A stretch of 11,679 nucleotides of DNA, taken from Magnetospira sp. (GTDB taxonomy: Bacteria; Pseudomonadota; Alphaproteobacteria; Rhodospirillales; Magnetospiraceae). A program made the position numbers and the translations under genes. Positions 6,388-11,679 of the stretch are shown one piece after another. The stretch covers positions 1 through 11,679 of the forward strand of contig JANQGL010000223.1 in assembly GCA_028277325.1 (NCBI GenBank). The letters run 5' to 3'. The notes beneath the pieces are model-generated. The model was not told where the DNA came from. It was given only the letters and a program-made list of their open reading frames with translations, and did no database searches. Every line of letters starts with the position of its first letter. Position 1 is the first letter of the stretch.

Positions 6388-7313
6388 TGGAAGGCTTGAT
6401 CGGCTACGGCGTCTTCTTCCTGACCATGGCCGGCATCTACGCGGTCCTGACCTTGGGGCTGAACCTGCAATGGGGGTTCACCGGCCAGTTCAACATCGGC
6501 GTCGCCGGGTTCTTCGCGGTCGGCGCCTACACCTCGGCCATCGTCACCGCGCCGGACAGCGCCGCCCACCTGGGCGGTTTCGGGCTGCCGTTCCCGATCG
6601 GCGTGGCGGCGGCGGCGGTGATGTCGGGCCTGGCCGCGGTGGCGGTCGGCTGGGGCACCATGCGCCTGCGCACCGACTACCTGGCGATCGCCACCATCGG
6701 CATCGCCGAGATCATCCGTCACGTGCTCAAGAACGAGGACTGGCTGACCAACGGGGTGCGCGGCATTCCGGGCATCCCGCGGCCGGTGGAGACCGAACTG
6801 GGCCTGCTGGGGGTGGTGATCGGTTTCGTCATCCTGGTCTATCTGCTGATCGAGCGGGCCCGCAAGTCGCCCTGGGGGCGGGTGCTGCGGGCGATCCGCG
6901 AGAACGAGAACGCGGTGATGGCCTCGGGCAAGGACGTGGCCGACTTCCGCCTGCAGGCCTTCGTGGTCGGCTCGGCGATCATGGGCCTGGGCGGGGCGCT
7001 GTACGCCCATTTCACCGCCTTCATCAGCCCGGAGGCGTTCGATCCCCTCTACGGCACCTTCCTGATCTGGGTGATGCTGATCGCCGGCGGCTCGGGCAAC
7101 AACAAGGGGGCGCTGCTCGGCACCCTGGTCATCTGGATCGTGTGGTCGGGCTCGGAGATCCTCACCTCGCGGCTGCCGGTGGAATACGTCACCCAGGCCG
7201 GCGCCCTGCGGGTGCTGCTGATCGGGGTGATCCTGCAGGTGATCCTGCTGTACCGGCCGGAGGGCCTGCTGCCCGAGGAGCGTCCCAGGCTGGGCAGGCC
7301 GGGCGACGGGTGA
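6387..7313 (+). CDS. livM: Branched-chain amino acid-type ABC transporter permease LivM
   Basis: The second permease of the importer has 308 residues, again highly hydrophobic. Family landmarks are LNLQWGFTGQFNIGVAGF (25-42), RLRTDYLAIATIGIAEIIR (93-111), TNGVRGIPGI (121-130), the cytoplasmic loop SPWGRVLRAIRENENAVMASG (161-181), and IAGGSGNNKGALLG (232-245). GGAGGG (6373-6378) is the ribosome binding site. It is the last gene of the plus-strand operon and converges on the 83-residue minus-strand gene with an 18-base gap. No intrinsic terminator was found in that gap. The operon lacks a binding-protein gene, unlike many liv clusters; the likely partner is on the other strand at 7704-8909. Confidence 0.94.
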   Translation: MEGLIGYGVFFLTMAGIYAVLTLGLNLQWGFTGQFNIGVAGFFAVGAYTSAIVTAPDSAAHLGGFGLPFPIGVAAAAVMSGLAAVAVGWGTMRLRTDYLAIATIGIAEIIRHVLKNEDWLTNGVRGIPGIPRPVETELGLLGVVIGFVILVYLLIERARKSPWGRVLRAIRENENAVMASGKDVADFRLQAFVVGSAIMGLGGALYAHFTAFISPEAFDPLYGTFLIWVMLIAGGSGNNKGALLGTLVIWIVWSGSEILTSRLPVEYVTQAGALRVLLIGVILQVILLYRPEGLLPEERPRLGRPGDG

Positions 7314-7331
7314 GCGCGCCGATCGGGGCGG

Positions 7332-7583
7332 CTACCGCAGGCTTGCCAGGTTGGTGATCAGCAGTTCCTGGCGCCGTTGGATCTCCGAGGCGATCCGGTG
7401 CGCCTCGTCCTGCTCGGCCTTCGAGTGGCGCATCACCTCCGCGTGGGCATGCTGGTGTCCCTCCAGGATGCCACGCAGGACCGCTTGTTCGATCAGGCGC
7501 CGGACGGCGCCCGGGTCGGCGCCGGGCCCCAGGTCCATGACGGCGCCGAGGGTTTCGTCGACGATCGTGCGCAGGTTGTCCAT
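7332..7583 (-). CDS. Small helical hypothetical protein
   Basis: This 83-residue protein was not recognised. It begins MDNLRTIVDETLGAVMDLGP and is predicted almost all helical, with a short Gly/Pro/Asp break near residues 19-25. A His-rich patch (GHQHAHAEVMRH) lies near residues 42-53, and an amphipathic charged helix (KAEQDEAHRIASEIQRRQ) could form a short coiled coil. No signal peptide, membrane segment or cysteine is present, so it is probably cytoplasmic. It has an excellent ribosome binding site (GGGAGG, reverse of 7589-7594) six bases before the ATG, which supports it being a real gene. It sits between livM and the binding-protein gene and is separated from the latter by a strong terminator. 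Function unknown; a link to the transporter is only positional. Confidence 0.7.
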   Translation of the reverse strand: MDNLRTIVDETLGAVMDLGPGADPGAVRRLIEQAVLRGILEGHQHAHAEVMRHSKAEQDEAHRIASEIQRRQELLITNLASLR

Positions 7584-7644
7584 TCGAACCTCCCGGAGTC
7601 ATCACGCGTGCGTCTGGGCTGCGAAGTATACACCGGATGGCGCC

Positions 7645-7677
7645 GAAAAGGCCCGCGCGATCGGCGCGGCCCTTTTC
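7645..7677. terminator. Strong bidirectional intrinsic terminator
   Basis: GAAAAGGCCCGCGC (7645-7658) pairs with GCGCGGCCCTTTTC (7664-7677) as a 14-bp stem with a single mismatch and a 5-base loop. The A4 on one arm and T4 on the other give it the look of a terminator in both directions. It lies 26 bases beyond the stop codon of the minus-strand binding-protein gene, which it most likely terminates. It also separates that gene from the small 7332-7583 gene. Confidence 0.85.
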
Positions 7678-7703
7678 GAAACCTCGAACCGAAGTCCGAT
7701 GGC

Positions 7704-8909
7704 CTACTTGGGCTCGAACACCTTCACGGTGACGATCTGGCCGTCCTGGATCTCCCAGTGCGCGTAGGTGCCGGCCACGTCGCCGGCGGCGTCGAAGTTC
7801 TCCGGTCCGGCGGCGCCCACGTAGTCGATGTCCTGGCCGGCTTTCAGCATCTCGACCGCCTTGGCGAAGTCGCCCGGCATGACCGGAGCGCCCGGCGGGC
7901 CGGCGACGGCGCGCAGGGCGTCGCGGATCGCCGCCGGATCGGTGCTCTGCGCCTTTTCGGCCGCCAGGGCGATCAGCATCACCGCGTCGTAGGAGGAATC
8001 GATGTAGGGCTTCGGCGGCATCTCGCCATAGGCCGCGTTGTAGGCCTCGCGGAACCGGGTGTTCGATTCGCCGACCGATTCCGGCGACGTGCCGAACGCG
8101 CCGTTGAGGTAGTCGGCGCCGATGTTGGCGATGATCTCCGGCGCCTTCATGCCGTCGGTGAACACGAATCTGGTGAAGAAGCCGCCTTCCAGGGCCTGCC
8201 GGATGATGGTCTGGCCGTTTTCCGGATAGCCGATCAGGACCAGCGCCTCCGGGCTGCCCTCCGACGCCGCCTGCAGTTCGCCGCGATAGGAGGCCTGCTT
8301 CTGCTCGTAGCCGGTCTGCGCGGTCACCGTGCCGCCAAATCCCTCGAAGGCGGCGGTGAAGGCGTCCGCGAGGCCCTTGCCGTAATCGTTGTTCACATAG
8401 ACGATGCCGACGCTGGCGACGCCTTTGTCCCGGGTGATCTGGGCCAGGGCGACGCCCTGGATGGCATCCGTCGGAACCGTCCGGAACAGGAAGTCCCGGT
8501 CCGCAAGACCGGTGATTTCCGGAGAGGTGGAGGCCGGCGAGATCTGCGCCACGCCGGAGGTCGCCGAGACCGATTTGGCGACCGGGATGGTGACGCCGGA
8601 CGACAGGGCGCCGACGATTCCGTGCACGCCTTCCACGCTGACCAGTTTCTTGGCCGCGTCCACGCCGGCCTGCGGAAGGGTCTGGGTGTCGCCGACCGCC
8701 AGGGCCACGGGCGCCCCCATCACGCCGCCCGCGGCGTTGATTTCATCGATCGCCAGCTGCACGCCGTTGTAGCAGGTGGTGCCGTAGGCCTGAAGGTCGC
8801 CGGTCATCGGCATCAGGGCGCCGATCTTCAGCGGTTCGGCCTGCGCGCCGGCGGCCAGGGTCGCGGCGGCGGCCGAGATCAGGCCCAGGGTTTGCGTCAA
8901 TTTACCCAT
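7704..8909 (-). CDS. ABC transporter periplasmic substrate-binding protein (LivJ/K-like, Peripla_BP_6 family)
   Basis: This 401-residue protein has a clear Sec signal peptide: MGKLTQTLGLISAAAATLAA followed by a GAQA/EP cleavage site, with the mature protein from about residue 25. The mature part starts PLKIGALMPMTGDLQAYG, then YNGVQLAIDEINAAGGVMG. This is the type-I periplasmic binding fold of HAAT importers, with the lobes and YVNNDYGKG region expected. It should deliver substrate to a LivHM channel. The nearest candidate is the livGFHM operon converging on it, which has no binding protein of its own. The ATG at 8907-8909 is chosen because the signal peptide starts there and GGAG lies about ten bases upstream; the frame stays open to 9194 but that extension would bury the signal. 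Ligand is unknown. A terminator follows the gene at 7645-7677. No good promoter was seen upstream. Confidence 0.92.
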   Translation of the reverse strand: MGKLTQTLGLISAAAATLAAGAQAEPLKIGALMPMTGDLQAYGTTCYNGVQLAIDEINAAGGVMGAPVALAVGDTQTLPQAGVDAAKKLVSVEGVHGIVGALSSGVTIPVAKSVSATSGVAQISPASTSPEITGLADRDFLFRTVPTDAIQGVALAQITRDKGVASVGIVYVNNDYGKGLADAFTAAFEGFGGTVTAQTGYEQKQASYRGELQAASEGSPEALVLIGYPENGQTIIRQALEGGFFTRFVFTDGMKAPEIIANIGADYLNGAFGTSPESVGESNTRFREAYNAAYGEMPPKPYIDSSYDAVMLIALAAEKAQSTDPAAIRDALRAVAGPPGAPVMPGDFAKAVEMLKAGQDIDYVGAAGPENFDAAGDVAGTYAHWEIQDGQIVTVKVFEPK

Positions 8910-8989
8910 GTCAGGAAATCTCCATCGGTGATAGGAGGAGCGGGAAACAACAACCATCCGGTCGACGCGCGTTCCAGCCATCGCCGGGC

Positions 8990-9022
8990 TTCGAACTGTA
9001 AACGACCCTTTGGCGGTTCGAA
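8990..9022. repeat. Pair of TTCGAA palindromes upstream of the binding-protein gene
   Basis: Two identical 6-bp palindromes TTCGAA lie at 8990-8995 and 9017-9022, 27 bases apart, in the 176-bp gap between the binding-protein gene and mucR. They could form a paired operator or be a chance repeat. Nothing else links them to a known regulator. Confidence 0.25.
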
Positions 9023-9044
9023 AAGATGGATTTTCGCGCCACGG

Positions 9045-9061
9045 CCGGGACACGGTCCCGG
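9045..9061 (-). terminator. Weak hairpin after mucR
   Basis: CCGGGAC (9045-9051) and GTCCCGG (9055-9061) form a 7-bp stem with a 3-base loop, 24 bases beyond the mucR stop. A G8 run (9075-9082) lies between. The following sequence has only a short T/A stretch, so termination is likely weak and some transcripts may run on into the binding-protein gene. Confidence 0.4.
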
Positions 9062-9085
9062 TCCTGGCGAGGCCGGGGGGGGCGC

Positions 9086-9508
9086 TCAGTCGCGCCCGCC
9101 CGATTTGCGTCCAAGCCCGATCTGTTTGGCGAATTCGGAGCGCTGTTTCGCGTAGTTCGGCGCCACCATCGGATAATCGGAGGGCAGTCCCCATTTGGAT
9201 CTGTATTCATCGGCCGACATGCCATAGGTCGTTCGAAGATACCGTTTCAGCATCTTCATCTTTTTTCCGTCCTCCAGGCAAATCAGGTAATCCGGCGTTA
9301 CTGATTTCTTGATGGGAACGGCGGGTTTCGGCGCCTCGTCCTGTGCGACGGTATCGGAACTCAATGCGCGTAGTGAATTGTAAACGGTGGTGATGACCTC
9401 GGGCACCTGAGAGGTCGGAAGGGTGTTGTTGCCCACATACGCGGACGCGATATCAACCGCCATTTGCAGGATATTTTCGTTGGTGGGTTTCTCCGGGTCT
9501 TCGTTCAT
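9086..9508 (-). CDS. MucR/Ros family transcriptional regulator (zinc-ligand-poor zinc finger)
   Basis: This 140-residue DNA-binding protein is of the MucR/Ros/RosR type, which binds AT-rich DNA and acts as a global regulator, often repressing its own gene and surface or virulence functions. The N-terminal helix region (11-50) resembles the MucR oligomerisation part. The C-terminal domain shows CLEDGKKMKMLKRYLRTTYGM (77-97) then DEYRSKWGLPSDYPMVAPNYA. Compared with Ros (C79, C82, H92, H97) the ligand positions here are C77, D80, Y90 and Y95. The cysteine and the common Asp remain, but both histidines are tyrosine. Zinc binding is therefore doubtful; zinc-free prokaryotic zinc-finger folds are known in this family. 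The gene is divergent from glyA, with an AT-rich promoter region that fits self-regulation. The Shine-Dalgarno is poor. Confidence 0.93.
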   Translation of the reverse strand: MNEDPEKPTNENILQMAVDIASAYVGNNTLPTSQVPEVITTVYNSLRALSSDTVAQDEAPKPAVPIKKSVTPDYLICLEDGKKMKMLKRYLRTTYGMSADEYRSKWGLPSDYPMVAPNYAKQRSEFAKQIGLGRKSGGRD

Positions 9509-9554
9509 GGTCTTATATCAACTCTGAATGGTTGCCCCAAGGATGTATTGTGAG

Positions 9555-9585
9555 TTTATACTAGTACGGTATTGAAAGTTGTCAA
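9555..9585 (-). promoter_or_regulatory. Candidate sigma-70 promoter of the mucR-family gene
   Basis: On the minus strand a perfect TTGACA (9585-9580) is followed by TATAAA (9560-9555, 5 of 6) after 19 bases, or by TAGTAT (9563-9558, 4 of 6) after 16 bases. The predicted start is near 9548, a leader of about 40 bases. The segment is far richer in A+T (39 of 60 at 9541-9600) than the genes around it, and has the TpA steps preferred by MucR proteins, so autoregulation is plausible. Confidence 0.5.
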
Positions 9586-9606
9586 TTCTTCATATGGCGA
9601 TTTTAT
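9579..9606 (+). promoter_or_regulatory. Candidate sigma-70 promoter of glyA, overlapping the mucR promoter
   Basis: TTGTCA (9579-9584, 5 of 6) is followed after 16 bases by TTTTAT (9601-9606, 4 of 6). The -35 shares bases 9580-9584 with the minus-strand TTGACA of mucR, so polymerase at one promoter would exclude the other. It predicts a glyA leader of about 225 bases starting near 9613. It is the best plus-strand candidate seen in the gap but not strong. Confidence 0.35.
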
Positions 9607-9691
9607 GTGCATTAATTCGCTTGAAAACGAGCCGCGGAAGTAATTCGAAAAACTCACCCCAGAACCACTGGGCGCGGTTTGGCTGGAGCAT

Positions 9692-9807
9692 CAAGCCCTT
9701 CGACAGCTTGTGGCTTGCTGACAAGCCATACCGACATATGGTATCGAGTGACGAATGCTCCGAGAACGTGCCGCCGCAGGGGCGCTTGCTTTGCGGCGCG
9801 CGGCTTG
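9692..9807 (+). promoter_or_regulatory. Possible structured leader RNA upstream of glyA
   Basis: CAAGCC occurs at 9692-9697 and 9722-9727, and its reverse complement GGCTTG at 9712-9717 and 9802-9807. The first GGCTTG forms a perfect hairpin with the second CAAGCC (TGGCTTG-CTGA-CAAGCCA, 9711-9728), or alternatively with the first. The second GGCTTG ends 15 bases before the glyA Shine-Dalgarno. A further stem CGCCGCA (9772-9778)/TGCGGCG (9792-9798) lies between. The layout allows mutually exclusive pairings near the ribosome site, as in attenuators and riboswitches. It matches no riboswitch class I can name, and no T-run terminator is present. Regulation is inference. Confidence 0.35.
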
Positions 9808-9822
9808 ATTTCCGAAACCGAT

Positions 9823-9827
9823 AGGGA
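9823..9827 (+). promoter_or_regulatory. Ribosome binding site of glyA
   Basis: AGGGA lies 11 bases before the ATG at 9839, slightly long spacing. It is the only purine-rich site close to the start. Confidence 0.5.
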
Positions 9828-9838
9828 ACGCCGAATCC

Positions 9839-11119
9839 ATGAGCCTCGAAACCTTTTTCGGCGCCGCGTTGGCCGAAACCGATCCCGCCGTCGCCGAGTC
9901 GATCCGGCGGGAACTGCACCGGCAGCAATTCCAAGTGGAACTGATCGCGTCGGAAAACATCGTGTCGCGCGCCGTTCTGGAAGCGCAGGGATCGGTGCTG
10001 ACCAACAAGTACGCGGAAGGCTATCCGGGTCGGCGGTACTACGGCGGCTGCGATTTCGTGGACATCTCCGAATCGCTGGCCATCGAACGCGCGAAGCAGC
10101 TGTTCGGCTGCGCCTTCGCCAACGTGCAGCCGCATTCCGGCGCGCAGGCCAACGGCGCCGTCTATCAGGCGCTGCTCAAACCCGGCGACCGCCTGATGGG
10201 GATGTCGCTGGCGGCCGGCGGCCACCTGACCCATGGCGCCGCGCCGGCGCAGTCCGGCAAGTGGTTCGATGCGGTCCAGTACGGGGTCCGCAAGCAGGAC
10301 GCGCGGATCGATTTCGACGAGATCGAGGGTCTGGCCCGCGCGCACAAGCCGAAGCTGATCATTGCCGGCGGCTCGGCCTATCCGCGGGTGATCGATTTCG
10401 CGCGCTTCCGGGAGATTGCCGACGCGGTGGGCGCCTATCTGGTGGTCGACATGGCGCATTTCGCGGGGCTGGTGGCGGCCGGCGTGCATCCGAGTCCGCT
10501 GCCGCATGCCCACGTGGTCACCACCACCACCCACAAGACCCTGCGCGGGCCGCGCGGCGGGATGATCCTCAGCAACGATCCGGACCTCGGCAAGAAGGTC
10601 AATTCGGCGGTGTTCCCGGGCCTTCAGGGCGGCCCGCTGATGCATGCGATCGCCGCCAAGGCGGTGGCGTTCGGCGGGGCGCTGACCGGGGGATTCAAGG
10701 CCTACGGGCAGGCGGTGGTCGACAACGCGCGGGCGCTCGCCGACGCCCTGGCGCGCGGCGGCTGCGACATCGTGTCGGGCGGCACCGACACCCACCTGAT
10801 GCTGGTCGACCTGCGGCCCAAGAAGCTGACCGGCAACGTGGTCCAGGAGGCGCTGGAACGGGCCGGCATCACCTGCAACAAGAACGGCATCCCGTTCGAC
10901 CCCGAGAAGCCGACCGTGACCTCCGGCGTGCGTCTGGGGAGCCCGGCCGGCACCACGCGCGGGTTCGGCGTCGGGGAGTTCCGGCGGGTCGGCGAACTGA
11001 TCGTCGAGGTGCTGGACGGCCTGGCCGCCCATCCGGACGGCAACGGGGCGGCGGAAGCCCGGGTGCGCGGCGAGATCGAGGACCTGTGCCGCCGTTTCCC
11101 GGTGTATGGAAGCGCGTAA
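9839..11119 (+). CDS. glyA: Serine hydroxymethyltransferase
   Basis: This 426-residue cytoplasmic PLP enzyme converts serine and tetrahydrofolate to glycine and 5,10-methylene-tetrahydrofolate, the main source of one-carbon units. Motifs: LIASENIVSRAVLEAQGS (35-52), NKYAEGYPGRRYYGGCDFVD (56-75), VDMAHFAGLVAAG (203-215) with the PLP-contacting D204 and H207, and the Schiff-base lysine K233 in TTTTHKTLRGPRGG. The C-terminal TSGVRLGSPAGTTRGFG matches the family. Length is standard and every expected block is intact. The ATG at 9839 gives the standard N-terminus SLETFFGAALAETDP. It is followed after 32 bases by nrdR; glyA-nrdR-rib is a common alphaproteobacterial order. Its long, possibly structured leader is described separately. 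Confidence 0.98.
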   Translation: MSLETFFGAALAETDPAVAESIRRELHRQQFQVELIASENIVSRAVLEAQGSVLTNKYAEGYPGRRYYGGCDFVDISESLAIERAKQLFGCAFANVQPHSGAQANGAVYQALLKPGDRLMGMSLAAGGHLTHGAAPAQSGKWFDAVQYGVRKQDARIDFDEIEGLARAHKPKLIIAGGSAYPRVIDFARFREIADAVGAYLVVDMAHFAGLVAAGVHPSPLPHAHVVTTTTHKTLRGPRGGMILSNDPDLGKKVNSAVFPGLQGGPLMHAIAAKAVAFGGALTGGFKAYGQAVVDNARALADALARGGCDIVSGGTDTHLMLVDLRPKKLTGNVVQEALERAGITCNKNGIPFDPEKPTVTSGVRLGSPAGTTRGFGVGEFRRVGELIVEVLDGLAAHPDGNGAAEARVRGEIEDLCRRFPVYGSA

Positions 11120-11135
11120 AAAAACGCCAAACAAC

Positions 11136-11144
11136 AGGGAGGGG
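11136..11144 (+). promoter_or_regulatory. Ribosome binding site of nrdR
   Basis: AGGGAGGGG lies seven bases before the ATG at 11152, within the 32-base gap after glyA. The gap has no terminator, so read-through from glyA is likely. Confidence 0.75.
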
Positions 11145-11151
11145 ACGGCTC

Positions 11152-11601
11152 ATGCGCTGTCCGTTTTGCGGAAACGACGATACCCAGGTCAAGGACTCGC
11201 GTCCCACCGAGGACAACGCGGCGATCCGCCGGCGCCGCTACTGCCCGGCCTGCGGGTCGCGGTTCACCACCTTCGAGCGGGTGCAACTGCGCGAGTTGAC
11301 GGTGGTCAAGAAGTCGGGCGGCAAGGTGCCGTTCGAACGCGAGAAGCTGCTGAAGTCCTTGCAGATCGCCCTGCGCAAACGGCCGGTCGAGCCGGACAAG
11401 GTGGAGCGCATCGCCAACAGCATCCAGCGGCGCCTGGAAAGCCTCGGCGAGAGCGAGATCCAGTCCAAGGTGATCGGCGAAATGGTCATGGAGGTCCTGC
11501 TGGAATTGGACCAGGTGGCCTACGTGCGCTATGCCTCGGTGTATCGGAACTTCCGCGAGAAGAAGGACTTCGAGAAGTTCATTGGCGAACTCGGTGAGTG
11601 A
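11152..11601 (+). CDS. nrdR: Transcriptional repressor NrdR
   Basis: This 149-residue repressor of ribonucleotide reductase genes is complete. The N-terminal zinc ribbon has C3, C6 (CPFC) and C31, C34 (CPAC), with the basic DNA-binding stretch RRRRYC between. The ATP-cone domain follows (about residues 49-139), with LTVVKKSGGKVPFEREKL and AYVRYASVYRNF typical of the family. NrdR senses ATP/dATP and binds NrdR boxes upstream of nrd operons; none was sought beyond this window. It follows glyA in the conserved glyA-nrdR-ribD order. Its last eight bases overlap the proposed ribD start, suggesting translational coupling. Confidence 0.98.
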   Translation: MRCPFCGNDDTQVKDSRPTEDNAAIRRRRYCPACGSRFTTFERVQLRELTVVKKSGGKVPFEREKLLKSLQIALRKRPVEPDKVERIANSIQRRLESLGESEIQSKVIGEMVMEVLLELDQVAYVRYASVYRNFREKKDFEKFIGELGE

Positions 11602-11679
11602 GGACGCCGACCGCGCCTTCATGGAGGCGGCGCTGGCCCTGGCGCGGCGCGGGCTGGGCAACGCATGGCCCAATCCGGC
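11594..11679 (+). CDS. ribD: Riboflavin biosynthesis protein RibD (5' end only)
   Basis: Only about 28 codons are in the window: VSEDADRAFMEAALALARRG then LGNAWPNP. This matches the start of the deaminase domain of the bifunctional pyrimidine deaminase/reductase RibD, which has a family-typical FMxxALxLARRGxGxxxPNP pattern. The enzyme carries out the second and third steps of riboflavin synthesis. The start is uncertain: GTG at 11594 is preferred, TTG at 11582 is an alternative, and ATG at 11621 would cut off part of the first helix. The gene overlaps the nrdR stop codon and runs off the right edge. The call rests on this short piece plus the glyA-nrdR-ribD context. Confidence 0.85.
   Translation, partial: MSEDADRAFMEAALALARRGLGNAWPNP

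Larger units (their letters stand above)
9509..9838. other. 330-bp mucR/glyA intergenic region with AT-rich promoter core and structured leader
   Basis: No gene is supported here. An open plus-strand frame from 9579 to 9824 has no recognisable content, crosses the proposed promoter, and has no Shine-Dalgarno. The left half is AT-rich and carries the overlapping mucR and glyA promoters. The right half carries several inverted repeats (see separate entries) and two CATATG hexamers (9591-9596, 9735-9740). Confidence 0.6.

Noticed and set aside
9075..9082. Run of eight G residues after the mucR gene
   Set aside because: Just a homopolymer outside coding sequence; worth a read check for length but no function implied.
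7377..9155. 592-codon plus-strand open frame opposite the small gene and the binding protein
   Set aside because: Crosses the terminator and two minus-strand genes with good start sites; translation looks like a GC-rich shadow.
8910..9194. N-terminal extension of the binding protein to 9194
   Set aside because: It would place 95 residues before a textbook signal peptide and overlap mucR; the ATG at 8907-8909 is preferred.
9579..9824. 81-codon open frame in the mucR/glyA gap
   Set aside because: No recognisable content or ribosome site, and it covers the promoter and inverted repeats of the leader.
9590..11134. 514-codon minus-strand open frame opposite glyA
   Set aside because: Antisense of intact glyA; no motif and no Shine-Dalgarno.
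1..11679. CRISPR array, toxin-antitoxin pair, defence island or prophage
   Set aside because: No spaced direct repeats, no paired small toxin/antitoxin genes and no phage or nuclease families were visible; apart from the IS remnant the content is core metabolism and transport.

Overview
This 11.7 kb window is high-GC chromosomal DNA from an alphaproteobacterium. Rhodospirillales or a near relative is the best guess. The supporting evidence is a MucR/Ros-family regulator, an Asp-rich (non-zinc) HemB, the glyA-nrdR-ribD gene order and a small alphaproteobacterial DUF6898-like protein. No rRNA, tRNA, CRISPR array, phage gene or integrase was seen. Most of the window is housekeeping metabolism plus one ABC transporter. 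I do not see a clearly new multi-gene system.

Layout. Positions 1-405 hold a broken transposase that joins an ISAs1-type N-terminal piece in frame to an IS1182-like piece, itself lacking its catalytic core. A lone cheW (571-1077, +) follows. It converges on a minus-strand pair: hemB (1089-2102, Mg-type delta-aminolevulinic acid dehydratase) and, upstream of it, metY (2328-3620, O-acetylhomoserine sulfhydrylase). A 74-residue DUF6898-like protein (3736-3960, +) is divergent from metY.

Next is a four-gene plus-strand operon, livG-livF-livH-livM (4042-7313), with overlapping or nearly touching genes. It encodes the ATPases and permeases of a branched-chain-amino-acid-type (HAAT family) importer. 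A good TTGACA promoter lies just upstream, its -35 overlapping the preceding stop codon. The matching periplasmic binding protein is not in the operon: it is on the opposite strand (7704-8909), converging on livM. Between them are an unrecognised 83-residue helical protein (7332-7583, -) and a strong bidirectional terminator (7645-7677).

A MucR-type regulator (9086-9508, -) lies divergent from glyA (9839-11119, +), separated by a 330-bp AT-rich gap. In that gap a TTGACA box for mucR overlaps a TTGTCA box for glyA. The long glyA leader carries the hexamers CAAGCC (twice) and GGCTTG (twice), which can form alternative hairpins. glyA is followed by nrdR (11152-11601) and the first codons of ribD (11594 to the window end), a known alphaproteobacterial cluster.

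How the genes relate. GlyA supplies glycine and one-carbon units, MetY makes homocysteine for methionine, HemB acts early in tetrapyrrole synthesis, NrdR represses ribonucleotide reductase genes, and RibD begins riboflavin synthesis. The Liv proteins plus the separate binding protein probably form one importer, but its substrate cannot be told from sequence. The least-explained parts are the mucR/glyA intergenic region, the zinc-ligand-poor MucR, the 83-residue protein and the chimeric transposase.
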